A stretch of 64,000 nt of DNA from Ectobius pallidus (GCA_964059195.1 CAXKWD010000001.1:157840532-157904531), one strand, 5' to 3'; shown: positions 33,838 to 45,804, numbered from the stretch's first letter. Notes: generated from the letters alone by a model not told the origin. A program made the numbers and translations.

Positions 33838-34215
33838 GTACATAACTTTCTCTGCCTTAAGTTTGGGAAATATAACTTTCTTACTTCACAATCTGATATA
33901 GAATAAGAGGCTGTATTACAGACAGTGTACATTCAGTTTTCTCAGCCTCATAAAAAGGAGTATTGTTCATCATACAAGCCATAAAACCTGAGCCTGTGCA
34001 AACAATGACTGACTTATAACTACTCTTCAGAAAAACGTTTCAAGTAAAAATTTTAACTTTTAATATAAGCACATTCTGTAAAAAATGCAAATAAAATCAT
34101 TACAGACGTTTTCGAGAATATCGCAAAATTTAACATTTTCTTCATGTAAAATAAGATAAAGCCATCTCGACGATATCTAACCCAAATATAATTTTTTTTT
34201 TTAGTTCTCGAACTA
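33838..34215 (+). repeat. repeat family Z, copy 1
   Basis: Ordered weak matches to 48100-48480: 'cacaatctga', 'gtattcagt..ttca', 'cttataa.tact.ttcag' and 'aaaatttaac'. The two copies are strongly diverged. No coding capacity. Confidence 0.4.
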
Positions 34216-34560
34216 TGCTGTTCACCGACATACAGAGAAACAAACAGAAACGCACACACATACACATATTTCTGAAAATGTGTAGGCCTACCTTAATTAA
34301 TGCTATTTTTTCAGTTTGATTAATATAGTAATACAATGAAGACAAAGAATAGTTTCATTTTACGTGAGTTAATATGATACAATAAGATTAGCTTAACACT
34401 ATGTGTAACAGACGTTATGAATCATGCAACTATAAATGGACTCTAGCTGTGGAGTATGGCGTAGCAGTGTAATTTTCTTAAATATCGACGTACGTCAAAT
34501 GGATTTTCTTTATAGAAAAATGAAGCAATAAGCGCCTAGCGTTGGAAGGCATGCGGACTG

Positions 34561-34690
34561 TTATTTCCGGTTGGATTGACAGAAACCGAATGTACTTGCT
34601 ACCTCAGAAATATCAGAACTTTCTATCTCAGAAAAAAACCGAGAAGATGCCGGGGATCGAACCCAGGCTTTTTCTAGTGAATCAAGGAAG
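34561..34690 (-). mobile_element. SINE-A, partial
   Basis: On the minus strand GGTTCGATCCCCGGC (B box) is followed by 'ttctcggtttttttctgaga', matching the SINE-A segment just after its B box. The A-box side is cut off. Confidence 0.6.
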
Positions 34691-35516
34691 CGGTCAATAC
34701 GAATACATATTTCAATAATTTTACCAATGGTTTTATAGAATGAATTTTCCAGTGGAATTTTACAATAACGTGTGTCTTTCCCAAACGGATTCAGAGTTAT
34801 AGGCCTATTTCTGCAAATAACACGACATGGAATTTCAGGGTCGAACATAATGTTACTTCCTTTACTGATATAAGCCTACGTATGGTTCGGCTGGAGAAGA
34901 TATTAAAACTATAATCACCGATACCCTAATTACTTTTATATTTTTTAGTTATAAAGAACTAGGAGTATCTCTTCAGAATCATTAAAAATAATTAACTGTT
35001 CCAAATAAAACCTGGAAGAAATATACATTGAGACATAATAAAGTAATAAGATGCTATAAAATCATTAAAACTAAAAGCTTAAATTAGATTGAGAAGAAAC
35101 AATATATTCTATGGTTTCAAGAACAAATATCTGTATCTTGAATGGGATTACAAAATTGAGAGCATAAGTTGTTAAGAAAACTGGTAAGAAATGGCATGTG
35201 TTAATAAAACTGCCACCAATTATGCCAAATTTCCCACCCGTTGATATATACTTGTTTTCATTTATATCTTAAATAGCGCTAAAATAATGTCCATCAAATT
35301 TAAATAAGCTGTTTTATGATGAGATAAATTATAAAGCCTTGGACCAAAACAATAACGTAAATCATTACAAAAAGGTTTAAGAATCCAATGCAGAAACATA
35401 TTTCTTAATCGTATTAAATAACGCCAATGAAGATTTGTATACTAATAAATTAATATCGTTATTTTGTTCTATTAATGAAAATGGACTGTAACAACAATAA
35501 CGAGCATTTTAGGAAT
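34691..35516. other. no recognised feature
   Basis: AT-rich; nothing recognised. The 95-codon ORF at 34561-34848 crosses the SINE-A end and is not supported. Confidence 0.4.
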
Positions 35517-35524
35517 GTTTAAGG

Positions 35525-35904
35525 CAGTGCTTTAGTTGGGCCGATACGCACCGGTACTGCGTACCGGTATAAAATTATTTTCCTTCTACCATACCGGGAA
35601 AAATATGTGCTCCGGTACGTCGTACTGGCAGTACAGGAACGATATTGTCCTAAAATACTTATTAAATGTCCGATTCACCAGAGTGTATTTGTTAATAATG
35701 ACAAACACTATTAAATTCGCAATAGATATGCGTTCTAATCTTCACCTTCGTGCGCATTTCTACAATAATTACTTTCTCCTTAGATTACATGTTGGCTATC
35801 CTGATAAGATGCTCGGTTTTTTAAAACTCTTTTTATGAGGCGATATGGAAAATTTTGAAGTAAGGTGAGTACCCCCATAAAATATTTTCCAACTAAAGCA
35901 CTGA
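35525..35904. mobile_element. 380-bp non-autonomous hAT
   Basis: CAGTGCTTTAGTTGG at the left and CCAACTAAAGCACTG at the right are inverted. GTTTAAGG flanks it at 35517-35524 and 35905-35912, with one extra A at the right junction. The interior carries 'gcaccggtactgcgtaccgg' palindromes. The 100-codon ORF at 35536 lies inside the element and has no motif. Confidence 0.75.
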
Positions 35905-36522
35905 GTTTAAGGGAATAAAAATATAAGTATGAATCATTAGTATGTCGGAATTAGTACCGTTACATGGAAATTACCAACTATGGAAAAATATATTATTGTT
36001 ATTATTTTTTAGTATTGCAAATATATTATTATTATTATTATTATTAATATTATTATTATTATTAATATTATTAACTACATCCTGAACACCGTCATAGGCA
36101 AAAAGACTACCTTACGTTTCCCATGTCAGCTTCTCAATTCCTGACACGACCGCAAAATGGAAGGCTTCAAATTCTCAAAGTAATGGCGGTAAATGTTTTC
36201 GACAACTTGATGCACATGCTTGACCATTCTCGAAAACACTGTCACTATTTCCAAGAAAACTCTGTATTATTTATAAAATATCATTTTTGGCTCCAAATTA
36301 TTTTCTATTAATTAATTAGGCTACCAGATTTTTTCTGTGGAATCTGAAAGCTTGCACAGAGAACACCGGAATTGCCATTTATAAAATTTAATGTACAATA
36401 ATCATGGTAAAATATCATAAATATCCCTCAAATATTATTTTAGAAAGTAAAACCCTAATATCCGTACTTTACAAATGGATGTCAATGATACTTTAAAAAT
36501 AATTCATACAAGAAAATACTTT

Positions 36523-36538
36523 AATGATGATGATGATG

Positions 36539-36592
<54 letters not shown>

Positions 36593-36610
36593 GTAATAGT
36601 ATAATAATAA
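36523..36610. repeat. (GAT)n then (AAT)n microsatellite
   Basis: Five GAT units pass into about 22 AAT units with a few interruptions. It lies at the tail end of the SINE-B copy to its right. Confidence 0.9.
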
Positions 36611-36624
36611 TAATCATCATCATC

Positions 36625-36838
36625 TTCAACGTCCTGGTGCTACAGTCCTTCGAAGGACCTTGGCCATCTCCGATTGGAGATCCCGTTACTATGAATTTAG
36701 TTAAGCTTGTTTCTTATAGTCCCATCAGGAGAACTTCGTGCCCAGGATTTTTATGGCTTGAAAATCCATTGCGGCCAGGTTTGATCTAGAGGGGGCTACT
36801 ATCTCTGCACTCCTGCCAACTGTACAATGCTTTAACCA
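36625..36838 (-). mobile_element. SINE-B, decayed copy
   Basis: Shares 'gtgcccaggatttttatgg', 'gaaaatccat' and 'gcggccaggtttgatc' with SINE-B at 3445-3800. The tRNA head is deleted or scrambled (36,785-36,838). Confidence 0.65.
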
Positions 36839-36949
36839 TTTTATCTATTTGCTTGACTAAGATTCTATTTTAATGAATTTCGATAAATAATGTAATGTAA
36901 CACCATTGCAGTTTTTAGTTCAGTTTCGTGATTTTTTGTTGATAATTAT

Positions 36950-37715
36950 CAGGGCCCGGATTCTAATGACATGTCATCTTTTTATTGATGCTGCATAGAC
37001 ATTGCCAATTTGTGGATAAATCCTAATCATGGCCTCCAGATTATAGAAATGCATTTTAATTAGGTCATTTTTTTTGTTATTTTATATTCTTAGGGCATTT
37101 ATTTCAATTTTAGGTCATTATTTTGTCATTTTCATGTCATTTGCTTCTTATTTTGTCATTTTCCTGTATTTACATTGAGTGTATTAACTTTTTTTCGTCG
37201 CTAGCGGTGCTGTCTTTGAAGTGTTGTTTGTTTAATGCAAGAAGGAAAAATTCGGCGTGAAAGTGTTGACATGTCTCAGTCGGAAATGAGAATCAAAGAA
37301 ACGCCAAAATTTTGTATTATATTACTATTGTCATTAGATTGACTTGGCACCAGAGTCAGCCACCTGCTTGGATTTGAGAGTATAGTTCTTATACAAACTA
37401 CTGTTTACCCTCAATAAACAACAATATAATCCGGCAGACCACAAAAGGATGTGTCGAATTTTGACTTACCAGTGCCTCAGTGCCAGTATAAATTTCCGTG
37501 AGAAAAGAACATTCACAACATTACAGTTATTTACAGTTTTTAGAATTATGTACATACTAGTCTATAACTTTGTGTGTACATAATAATTTTTTATAAATAA
37601 AAGGTAATTAAATATAGGTAATTTTTTTATAATTATTAATCCATTTTTTTTTAAATTTAGGGTCATTTTATAGGTCATTTCTCAAACAATTTTAGGTCAT
37701 CAGAATCCGGGCCCT
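36950..37715 (-). mobile_element. non-autonomous hAT family 'GGGCCCGGATTCT', copy 1
   Basis: Ends CAGGGCCCGGATTCT and AGAATCCGGGCCCT are inverted. The whole 766 bp is the reverse complement of 56604-57353 with small indels. Interspersed 'taggtcatt' / 'aatgaccta' motifs lie in both subterminal regions. The TSD is unclear here (ATAATTAT against ATTATGGG). Confidence 0.8.
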
Positions 37716-37903
37716 ATTATGGGTTCTTACTATCACATAGAATTGTGATCCTGGAAAAGTAGCCTATTTGCGAAAATTCACAAAATGAAAGTAGTAAAAT
37801 TATAATAATTATTATATTCATTTTAGATTTCTTAAAATATATAGTGTTGTTAATTTAGATTGCAAAATTTCCAAAAATAAGACTTATAGTCTTAAAGATT
37901 TAC

Positions 37904-38204
37904 TTACTTACTTACTCAATGGCAATATACAGTTCCTAAGCAAGCTAAAGGAATATTATCTATTTTATGGATTCCGAATGTTCATTGCCGCGCTTACCTG
38001 AGCCCACCATTCAACCCTATTCTGTTCTAATTCCATCCAACTATCCCTCTCAAATCCTGCTTCTCTTATATATCCTAATATTGTCCTCCCACCTATGTCT
38101 AAGTCTTCCAAGTGATGTTTTCCCTTCAGGTCTCGCAGTCAATATTTTTGAGATGTGTCTTTCCTCCCCCAGGCGCGCAACATGTCCAACCCATTTCATC
38201 CTCC
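37904..38204 (-). pseudogene. 5'-truncated LINE, RT C-terminal end, with TSD
   Basis: On the minus strand from 38204 the reading RRMKWVGHVARLGEERHISK, then GKTSLGRLRHRWEDNI, follows the C-terminal pattern 'RR..W.GHvaR.ge.r......GKr.lGRpr.RWeDNI'. A one-base shift near 38060 moves the frame; the downstream frame gives AGFERDSWMELEQNRVEWWA and ends MNIRNP-stop, the usual end of these proteins. A short TAAG/TAAGT tail follows (37904-37917). An exact 15-bp TSD, GTCTTAAAGATTTAC, lies at 37889-37903 and 38205-38219. The insertion is 301 bp, only the last 85 or so codons. It belongs to a different LINE lineage from that at 30521. Confidence 0.88.
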
Positions 38205-38219
38205 GTCTTAAAGATTTAC

Positions 38220-39501
38220 AAATATAAAAATTGTTTGGGTGATTTGTTACATCAGTGAATAGAACATATTCTTCATTTTGCATAAAGCTTATGCCACGCT
38301 GTTGAATCAACATTAAAATTATGTTTTTTAAGTGGAAAACTGCATACAAAATTTTAAAGGCGAGATAAAGTAAAGAAAATATGATTATGCAAATGGGAAA
38401 GAAATGCTACGACGTCAAAAAACTTCATTTAATCGGATAATTTCTGCCATATTTTTCAGACTGGGGAGTTTTCTTTCGACCAGTGATCACATAGAAATGT
38501 ATCAAGCACCAGTATAATTAAATCAAACAATGAGAAAAGCCCATTTTATTCCAACAAGTCGAAAGAAGAAGAAATAAAGAAAAGTATCCTTTCTGGAAGC
38601 AGGATAACATGAGAAGAAATGAACAAAACTTAGAGGAGGTAGGAAGGTTAACTGCAGTTCAAGTTGTGGCAACAAATGAATTGTGGCACTGTTAGTTGTA
38701 CGGAAAATGAAAGTGTTTTGTTTCTGCACTACAGGCTTTTTCGCATTGAGAACGTTTAACATTCACAATGCTAGCAGATAATGCTAACATCAAAACAGAA
38801 GAGTTGAAGAGTGCGAAGAGAATGCAGTAAAAATGGATGCTGCTTATCAACTCTTTCAGTTTCCTCTAGAATCTAGATGAAAAAGGTGGTGGTGTCATGC
38901 CTGGGGAAAGGGACCGGAATTTAGCCGAGCGCCCCTGATTGCCTTAACCCCTAGGAATGATCGGGTAATGTAGAATTATTAATCCCCGTTATTACAAGTA
39001 CAATATTTATTAACTATATACATAAAATAACATAAGTTTATAATAAAAATGATTAAAAGACAAATAAAACAGATTTCTTCTGAAATCATTACTTGAGCTT
39101 TGTTCTATTCGTACATTACCATGAAATTAATGAGTGTTGACATACATAGAACTAATTAAATCGTACATGATTATAATGAACTTGTTACACCACGGGATGT
39201 GTGTAGGAGTTTATACCGGGGTACAAGGAATACAATTTTTAAAATATTTAATTAGCACACAGCGTATGACTGCTGTTATCTTCCAGGAACACAGGATGTG
39301 GCTTCCTCTCTCCTCAACAGACTGGGTATTTATCTCTATAAAAATACCTTCGTAATTTTATACTACAATTAATAAATGCAAATAAATATCAAAATCAATA
39401 TAAATAACATACTAATACAATCGATAAAATTACACATGATTCTACTCCTGAGGATGTCCCGTGACATCACAGTGGATTAAGGTCTGATAATTAAGCATAA
39501 G
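38220..39501. other. no recognised feature
   Basis: AT-rich, with a GC-richer patch at 38,885-38,960. No motif is recognised in the 79- and 73-codon ORFs. Confidence 0.4.
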
Positions 39502-39767
39502 CAGTGCTTTTTTTCTGGGAGTACGCGGGGCTACGCATAAAGTAGCCCTTAAAGATTTTCCAGTTTCCTATAAGAGAAAATCATTAATTTCCACAATTTT
39601 GAAATCTGGAGAAATCTGTGCCAAACAAAATAACGAAAGTGCTTATGCGCATCGTTAGCATTACAATAGCTATGTTTATTTATTTAATTTATTTATTTAT
39701 TTAACCTGGCGGAGTTAAGGCCATAAGGCCTTCTCTACCACTCAGCCAGGGCAAAAACATGAAATAC

Positions 39768-39810
<43 letters not shown>

Positions 39811-40566
39811 TTAATAATAAATTAAAAAGAACTGATATACATGAATACAAGAAACGTACATTAAATACAAAGAAAGAAATTAGAACATAAGTACTTGAAT
39901 AATATGAATATATAATACAAAGTACTAAAAATAAAGAAATAAAAAAAAAGATGAAAGTCTAAACAAATACATTCTTAGTTATTACAAAATATAATGAAAA
40001 TTAAAATATATATTACTAATTAGCATCAATTCCTAAATGTTATTGTATACTAAATTTATTAAATGGCGCTTGAACTGTGAAGTCGTTTGGCAGCTCCTGA
40101 GATGGCTAGGCAGTGAATTCCAGTGACGAATAGCTGTTGTTGTAAACGAATTCGAATAATGTGTAGTTCTGTAAAGAGGCATGGATAGTGAGGGGTCAAG
40201 CTGAGAGCGCGTGCCCAAGTTATGGTAGGAAGAAAGGTAATGAAAGCGACTGGAAAGATAGCTAGGTGTTGAGGTATGAAGGATTCTATAGAGCAGTATG
40301 AGACAGTGAAAATATCTTCGCTCACGCAGGTGCACCCATCGAAGTGATTCCAGTGACGGAGTTATGTGGTCATATTTACGAATGTTACATATATATCTGA
40401 CGCACGCATTATGGACATGTTGTAGTCTTTGAGTCAGATTGCTGTTTAAGTCAGTAAGTAGGACGTCACAATAATCAAAATGAGGCAAAATGAGTGTTAT
40501 CCCCTGATTTTTGAGAGGTGGGGACGAGAGTACCCCTTAAATATTTTTTTAGAAAAAAAAACACTG
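39502..40566. mobile_element. hAT element split by a LINE
   Basis: The left end CAGTGCTTTTTTTCTGGGAG and the right end TCTAAAAAAATATTT-type complement (…AAAACACTG) form a degenerate TIR. The exact 8-bp TSD AGCATAAG lies at 39494-39501 and 40567-40574. 'gagtac' precedes 'gcgggg' at the left and 'gagtacccctta' lies near the right end, as expected for subterminal inverted repeats. The LINE at 39674-40494 sits inside, so hAT sequence proper is only about 250 bp. Confidence 0.75.
39674..40494 (-). pseudogene. LINE 3' half: RT C-terminal domain and 3' UTR (CR1/Jockey-like)
   Basis: On the minus strand the frame 40494-40033 is open for about 150 codons. It reads LPHFDYCDVLLTDLNSNLTQ, then RLQHVHNACVRYI, ILLYRILHTSTPSYL and AIRHWNSLPSHLR, the classical post-catalytic 'thumb/C-terminal' pattern of CR1/Jockey-group RTs (LpH.dYcd, LqrvQNa.vR.i, R.wNsLP..iR). 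No start codon belongs here: the first codon is TTG and the upstream RT palm with its YADD box is absent by 5' truncation. The 3' UTR (39674-40032) holds an (AAT)n run at 39768-39809, a 'ggccttatggcc' palindrome and a (TAAA)n tail. The frame is intact, so this is the youngest-looking coding remnant in the window. Confidence 0.88.
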
Positions 40567-40689
40567 AGCATAAGCATAATTCACGTTACTAAGCACCAGA
40601 ACAAAGTCTTAAATTATTTCAATTTATTAGAAGTTACTAGAAATGACTCGAAGCGACTTCCCCTACATCTACCGAGTAAAGTAAAACGT

Positions 40690-40995
40690 GTTCCCTATTA
40701 CAGGCCATGGATTCCCAGAGGGTTCCAGGAGGTTGAGGTTCCCAGATTTTTAGACATTCGGCACATGAAGGTGGTAAGGTTGTCAGCCTTACCGCCTTTA
40801 CCCCCAGGATTGCTCCTGGTACTCATTTCTGTTAGAGGCTGAGTCGACCCCAGGGCCATAGTGCCACCAGAAGGATTAGGCCAATTGAAAAACTCCAACG
40901 ACCTCATCGTACATCCACCGAAGTGTGTATTAATGTTTCTCATCTTGTAGATAGTAACAACTTCACAGATGTTAGCTTCTGAGATGCAGACCATG
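40690..40995 (-). mobile_element. SINE-F-like interspersed repeat
   Basis: On the minus strand 'ctatggccctggggtcgact', 'aacagaaatgagtaccagga' and 'gcaatcctgggggtaaaggc' appear in order. The block around 'tggccct.aggtcgac..agcctc' and 'agaaatgagtaccagg' recurs at 43705-43755. Opposed ORFs of 120 and 98 codons read through this repeat and have no known domain. Confidence 0.55.
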
Positions 40996-43615
40996 TACTA
41001 AGATGCTTGTTCATGTTCGACTTGTGCTGTGTTCATTAACTGTGCAAATTGTATCAAATTGCTATCGATGCATATGTATGCCTGCGAAATGCAGGTAATG
41101 ATGGTTTGCCCCAGTGGATAATTAGAGGACAGGATAACTGCAGACTGGATCTCTATTCATAAACCATATACTATTCAACAGTAATGAGAGAGGTAAACAA
41201 AATTGATTTATATCACACTAATTATGCATTGATCAAATTCCCAGTAAAATTGCTCATAGAGATTTCAAATGTTTCCGCTATACGCCTACATCCATTTAAC
41301 TGCAAACTATTACAAAATATGTTTTTAAAAGTCGAATGTAAAAGAAGCACTTTTAACGGTAGCATTATATTAATTAACAGGATAAAATTATGCCCCTTAA
41401 TATTAAAAAAAAATCAAAATTAAAATGGTATAAAATTATAACAATGCAGGGTAACCAACTTTAATTGCTTCACATGGAAAATACTCTTTCATTTAACAAT
41501 ATTTGCATACGATTATTAAATAAACTCAGTTTTATTAAGATTGAACATTTTAAAATTCACTAGGGCGTAGGGCCTACGCCTTTTTAAACGTGAAATTTCT
41601 TACGGTGATTACAAAAATGGTCATACTTGGTGGATAAAAGCGTTGTCCTTAAGTTGGCAGTCCTGTACCAGAAAATCAATAACAGCTGTCTGTGCGCTCT
41701 ATTATGGCTGCCTGCATAGTGCATAATTCATTGCAATAAAATTCTAACATGTATTATTATTTGACAAATTTTAACACCTGTCTAAAAACAGTGTATGATT
41801 CTCCTTTTTAAGATTTTGTTCATGTTATTGCTGAGTATGATCGTAAGTGATTGTATTTTATTTAAAGTAGTTTGTATTTTTGTTTGGTGTATTTATTTAT
41901 ATCGATTTCTGAACTGCACCCGACCAAGAGCATGTGTCCATTTGGGTTGTGTCTTGATGGGGGAGAAAATAAAGCGGAAACACTGTAAATTGTAGTTGTG
42001 AATTTTTATATTTGAATTTAAAATTCTTAATTTATTTTACATATTGGAGGTGTGTTAAAACCGTCGACTTTCAAACTAGGTAGGCCTTACAGGATCCGGC
42101 TGATTAGAGAGATATACTGCCGCGACATTGTCAGGGCAACTAGAAGCGCTCATATGGAAGTCTACTAAAACTCGGTAAAAATCTATATAGGAAACCAAAG
42201 TTCTGTTATTCTGTAATTAATAGTACATCAGATACTAGGTATGGGGCATAAGTCATGACAACTATTTTTTCTTTTGAAAATGTGGGAACATTTAAATTTT
42301 TTTAAATATAAAAATGAAGGGGCTGTGCGTGGAATGTATGTATAATGCACATTATGGGTAAGAGATGTAGGGCAGTGAACGAAACAGGCACCTATAAACA
42401 TCCATAAGCGAATGTATCGTGCCACTCTAATGTATTGCGATTATTGGAAGCATGGAAGCTCACATACCCACTCCACGATCCCTTAAAGTTCGGTACGGAT
42501 GAGCATAATTCCCCAAAGCTTCCATGAGCTCCTTGTGGTATCCTCTGGCATTTCTCCCTTGAGTAGTGACTATTTGACGTAAGAATGTTGTTCACATCTT
42601 GTCATCTGCACGGCGAATAACCCACAACTAAATTACCATCGCCTCTGTTCGTATGATCGTACATCACAATGCTACCATTGAGTGTCCACATAATAGAAAT
42701 GCCTCACTCTTCCGTGACATACAGTATCTCATGGTACCTTCGCCTTTCTTTGAGAAGAAAATAGTTGCCAATAGTTAAGTTCCATCACTCGTTTTAACAT
42801 TTGTTAGGGATCTCAGGCTTAATTCTGTTGGACACACCGAGTAATCCGCTACTGCGATTCCACACTCTATTATCCGAATTGTAGATCCCGGCGATTGAAT
42901 AGGTTTTTGACCCCATGTGGCAACATAAGTTCGTGCATATTTCAATATCCCATTGCTCCAAGTATCGATCTTCAGCGATGAGAGTGAAACTTTTAAAATT
43001 TTTATGTTGAACATCAGCGAAGGGAATTACAGAATTAACTGCAGCCTCTGAATTCATGATTATTGCATTGTTATTCCGCATCCATGACAACCAGCTGCAA
43101 TATGGCGGTGCTCCAATAATCCATTAAAAACGCGCGTGGCATTCAGGACGCGCGAATTCTTTTCAAGGAATTCTGTATCCCTCTTGTAAGTGCTTTACGC
43201 TGTAATTTATTGTCTACAGCAAAGGAACCTCCGGCAACATTTTTGCATATGAATATAGCTAAAATATGCAAATTAGCGCAAGAAATTAGAATATTACGAA
43301 TTTTAACAGAGAACGTACCCACATTTTGTAGATGCAAGTAAAGTTTCTTTAAAATAGAGTTATTTGTTTTTCTAATGTTTTAAAGCGACTAATTTGTGTC
43401 ATAGAAACAGCATAATGTAATAAAATATATAAGTTTTATTTTATTCATTAAGAATAATGTCTGAGGGACGCTTTTGATTTTGAATAGGAAATTCGCATAT
43501 CAAATACAAAATAAACCACGTACTTCCAATTTTAAGAACGAACCAATTACGAAACAGTGAAAATTTTGAAATCATGCGATTTCGGTAATATTTGATATCG
43601 GAATATTCTGGAAGG
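40996..43615. other. no confirmed gene; several overlapping minus-strand ORFs
   Basis: AT-rich to about 42,380, then less so. Between 42,380 and 43,090 the minus strand has stacked ORFs of 67-98 codons (42392-42595, 42775-43014, 42794-43090). They might be a decayed gene, but I recognise no domain and the frames do not join simply. Confidence 0.35.
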
Positions 43616-43619
43616 CACA

Positions 43620-43770
43620 AACTATTATGAATTTGTTCTACCAACCGGTAGGTCGCGGGTTCGTAATGCAATTAGTTCATTGGAGTTTATTAATTGGTGG
43701 CTGGTGGCTTCATGGCCCTGAGGTCGACCTAGCCTCTTGGAGAAATGAGTACCAGGGGCGAAGACAATAG
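43620..43770 (+). mobile_element. SINE-F-like copy with tRNA-type B box
   Basis: CCGGTAGGTCGCGGGTTCGTAA resembles a D-loop-less tRNA 3' half with B box GGGTTCGTAA. Downstream, the 'agaaatgagtaccagg' block is shared with 40690-40995 in the opposite orientation. Confidence 0.5.
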
Positions 43771-44375
43771 GTGCATAAGAATGAAATCTTATCACCTTCA
43801 TTTGTCGAATATAAAAAAAATAGTGCTGAGTATTATTACATTGGATTGAAAGTACAGTTGAGTGAGGGTGTAATTCTAGAAGCAGTAACACAGGAAAGCT
43901 AACTGTAAACTTTTTGGTTGCCTAGTAACCACAGCAGCGACATGTGAAGTTACGTGTGGCTCATTTTGTTATCACAACTTCCGTCTGCACGCAGATTTAC
44001 TTCCGGCGCTACAATACTCATATCATCACGTTCGTATAGTAAATTTTCAGCCATACCAGAGAAAAACCGGACAAGCGCTCACAATTATTAAGAGGAGTAG
44101 CTGAAGCTTATCCTTTCTTCTTAATTTCTAGCTGTCGTTTTATATCTGTGCCTCTCGCCGACCGTTGGAATTTTGTTACAAGGAGCAGGTAGTCCGTGTA
44201 TTCCAATACAAAAGACATCCAGTTCCCTTTCTAGTCATTGCTTGTCCGAGCTCAAATCTGCTGCCCGTTGTAAATTTAAGACATGTTTTTGTGCACGCTA
44301 GTAGAATCTCTTCTCCTACCAGGAAATAGTCACTTGACAGACCGGCAGAGATATAATACGATGTCTGTACCTATA
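43771..44375. other. no recognised feature
   Basis: Mixed composition with no ORF of note; ends where Helitron A begins. Confidence 0.4.
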
Positions 44376-45071
44376 TCTTATAATAATAAAAGGAAGTGTT
44401 TGCCTGTCTGTCCACGATGCCCAGCAAAATCTACTGAACGTAGAGATCTGAAATTTTAAACGTAGATGGACTAAAGGGTGGGCGAATGCACCCCGAAGCC
44501 AGAATTTTTATTTTATCTTTCGTTAGCGAGCTATAAGTATAAAAAAAAAACTGCCAGAAAACGTACTTTTTTCGTTATCCAAGCATCAGTTTTCTGTAAT
44601 ACATTCCATTTGTCAAATCAGTTGCGGATGCCTTTGCCTATTTTTGTCATACCTTGGAAATAAAAGCACCGCGATCGCTTGAATGTTGTAAACCCACGCT
44701 GATCGATTCATTTGTTTATAACGTCAAGGCACGCAGACATCTGAAATTTTCAGCATTGACGGAAGAGAGATAATGAATAGCTTATAGGTCTAAATGGGCA
44801 TACATTGATCGATTTGGACGAAACTCACTATGCAGGGGTTTTCTGGGCCAGGGAACTCGAATCTGAGGTTGTATTTCCCATTCTGCGCTTTCTAATCGAG
44901 GAATTCACTTCAAAGCCGGATTTTTAGCTGTTTCATTAATTATTAATCGTTTATTTTAGGCTTATGAATGTTTCGCGTGCAAGTGTTAATAAATATAATG
45001 TTTTAACTATTTGCTCTTAATTTTTAATCTTAAAATAAATTATCGTGGGCGAAGCCGCGGCGATCTGCTAG
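44376..45071 (+). mobile_element. non-autonomous Helitron A, 696 bp
   Basis: Preceded by A, it starts TCTTATAATAATAAAAGGAA and ends with hairpin CGTGG-GCGAAG-CCGCG, then CGATCTGCTAG and T. This is the Helitron pattern of 5' TC, 3' hairpin and CTAG with A|T insertion. Internal landmarks are 'agcaaaatctactgaacgta' and 'ggacgaaactcactatgcag'. No protein is encoded; the 61-codon ORF is incidental. Confidence 0.85.
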
Positions 45072-45804
45072 TCTATAATAATAAGAGGAAGTGTTTGTCT
45101 GTATGTCTGTCTGTGCGCTATGCCCAGCAAAATCTACTACACGCAGAGATTGCATTTTTAAACATAGATGGACTGAAGGGTTGCCGAACGCACCTCAAAG
45201 CCAGACTTTTAATTTTCGCTTTCGTTCAGGAGTTATGAGTGAAGAACTGGCAGAAAACATGAATTTTTTGCGGAATCGAAGCAGTTTTCGGTAGGCTAAT
45301 ACGTTTCAATTGTCAAATCAATTGCCGGTGGATTTGCCCTTTCTTTTGGCATAATTTGAAAATAAAATCATCGCGATTTTTTCTTCATATCGCATGGAAT
45401 TGCCGATCGCTTCGATTTTGTGGGCTCACCCTGGTCGATTCTTTTGTTTATAATGTCAAGGCACACAGACATCTGAAATTTTCAACATAGACGGAAATGG
45501 GATAATGAATATAGGCCTAAACGGTCAAACATGATCGATTTGGACGGAACTCACTATGCAGGTTTTTTTTGTGCCAGGGAACTCTAATCTGAGGTCTTTT
45601 TCTCAAGCTGCGCTTTCTAATCGTGGAATGCACTTCAAAGCCGGATTTTTAGCTGTTTCATTAATTAATTATTAATCGCGTTTAGTTTAGGCCTATGAAT
45701 GTTTCGCGTATAACCTAAGCGTTAATAAATATAATATTTTAATTATTTTGCTCTTAACTTTTAATCTTTGAATTACCGTGGGCGAAGCCGCGGGCACCTG
45801 CTAG
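45072..45804 (+). mobile_element. non-autonomous Helitron B, 733 bp
   Basis: It starts TCTATAATAATAAGAGGAAG directly after the CTAG of Helitron A and ends CCGTGG-GCGAAG-CCGCGG, GCACCTGCTAG, then T. It aligns with A throughout but is clearly diverged ('agcaaaatctactacacgca', 'ggacggaactcactatgcag'). The two form a head-to-tail pair with zero spacing. Confidence 0.85.

Noticed and set aside
36475..36789. 104-codon Asn-rich ORF
   Set aside because: It is the AAT microsatellite plus a decayed SINE-B.
42380..43090. Decayed host gene from stacked minus-strand ORFs
   Set aside because: The frames do not connect with plausible splice sites and I recognise no domain. I left it as unassigned rather than name it.
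44376..45804. Local tandem duplication instead of two Helitrons
   Set aside because: Each unit has its own TC start, hairpin and CTAG end, and the two have diverged substantially from each other.
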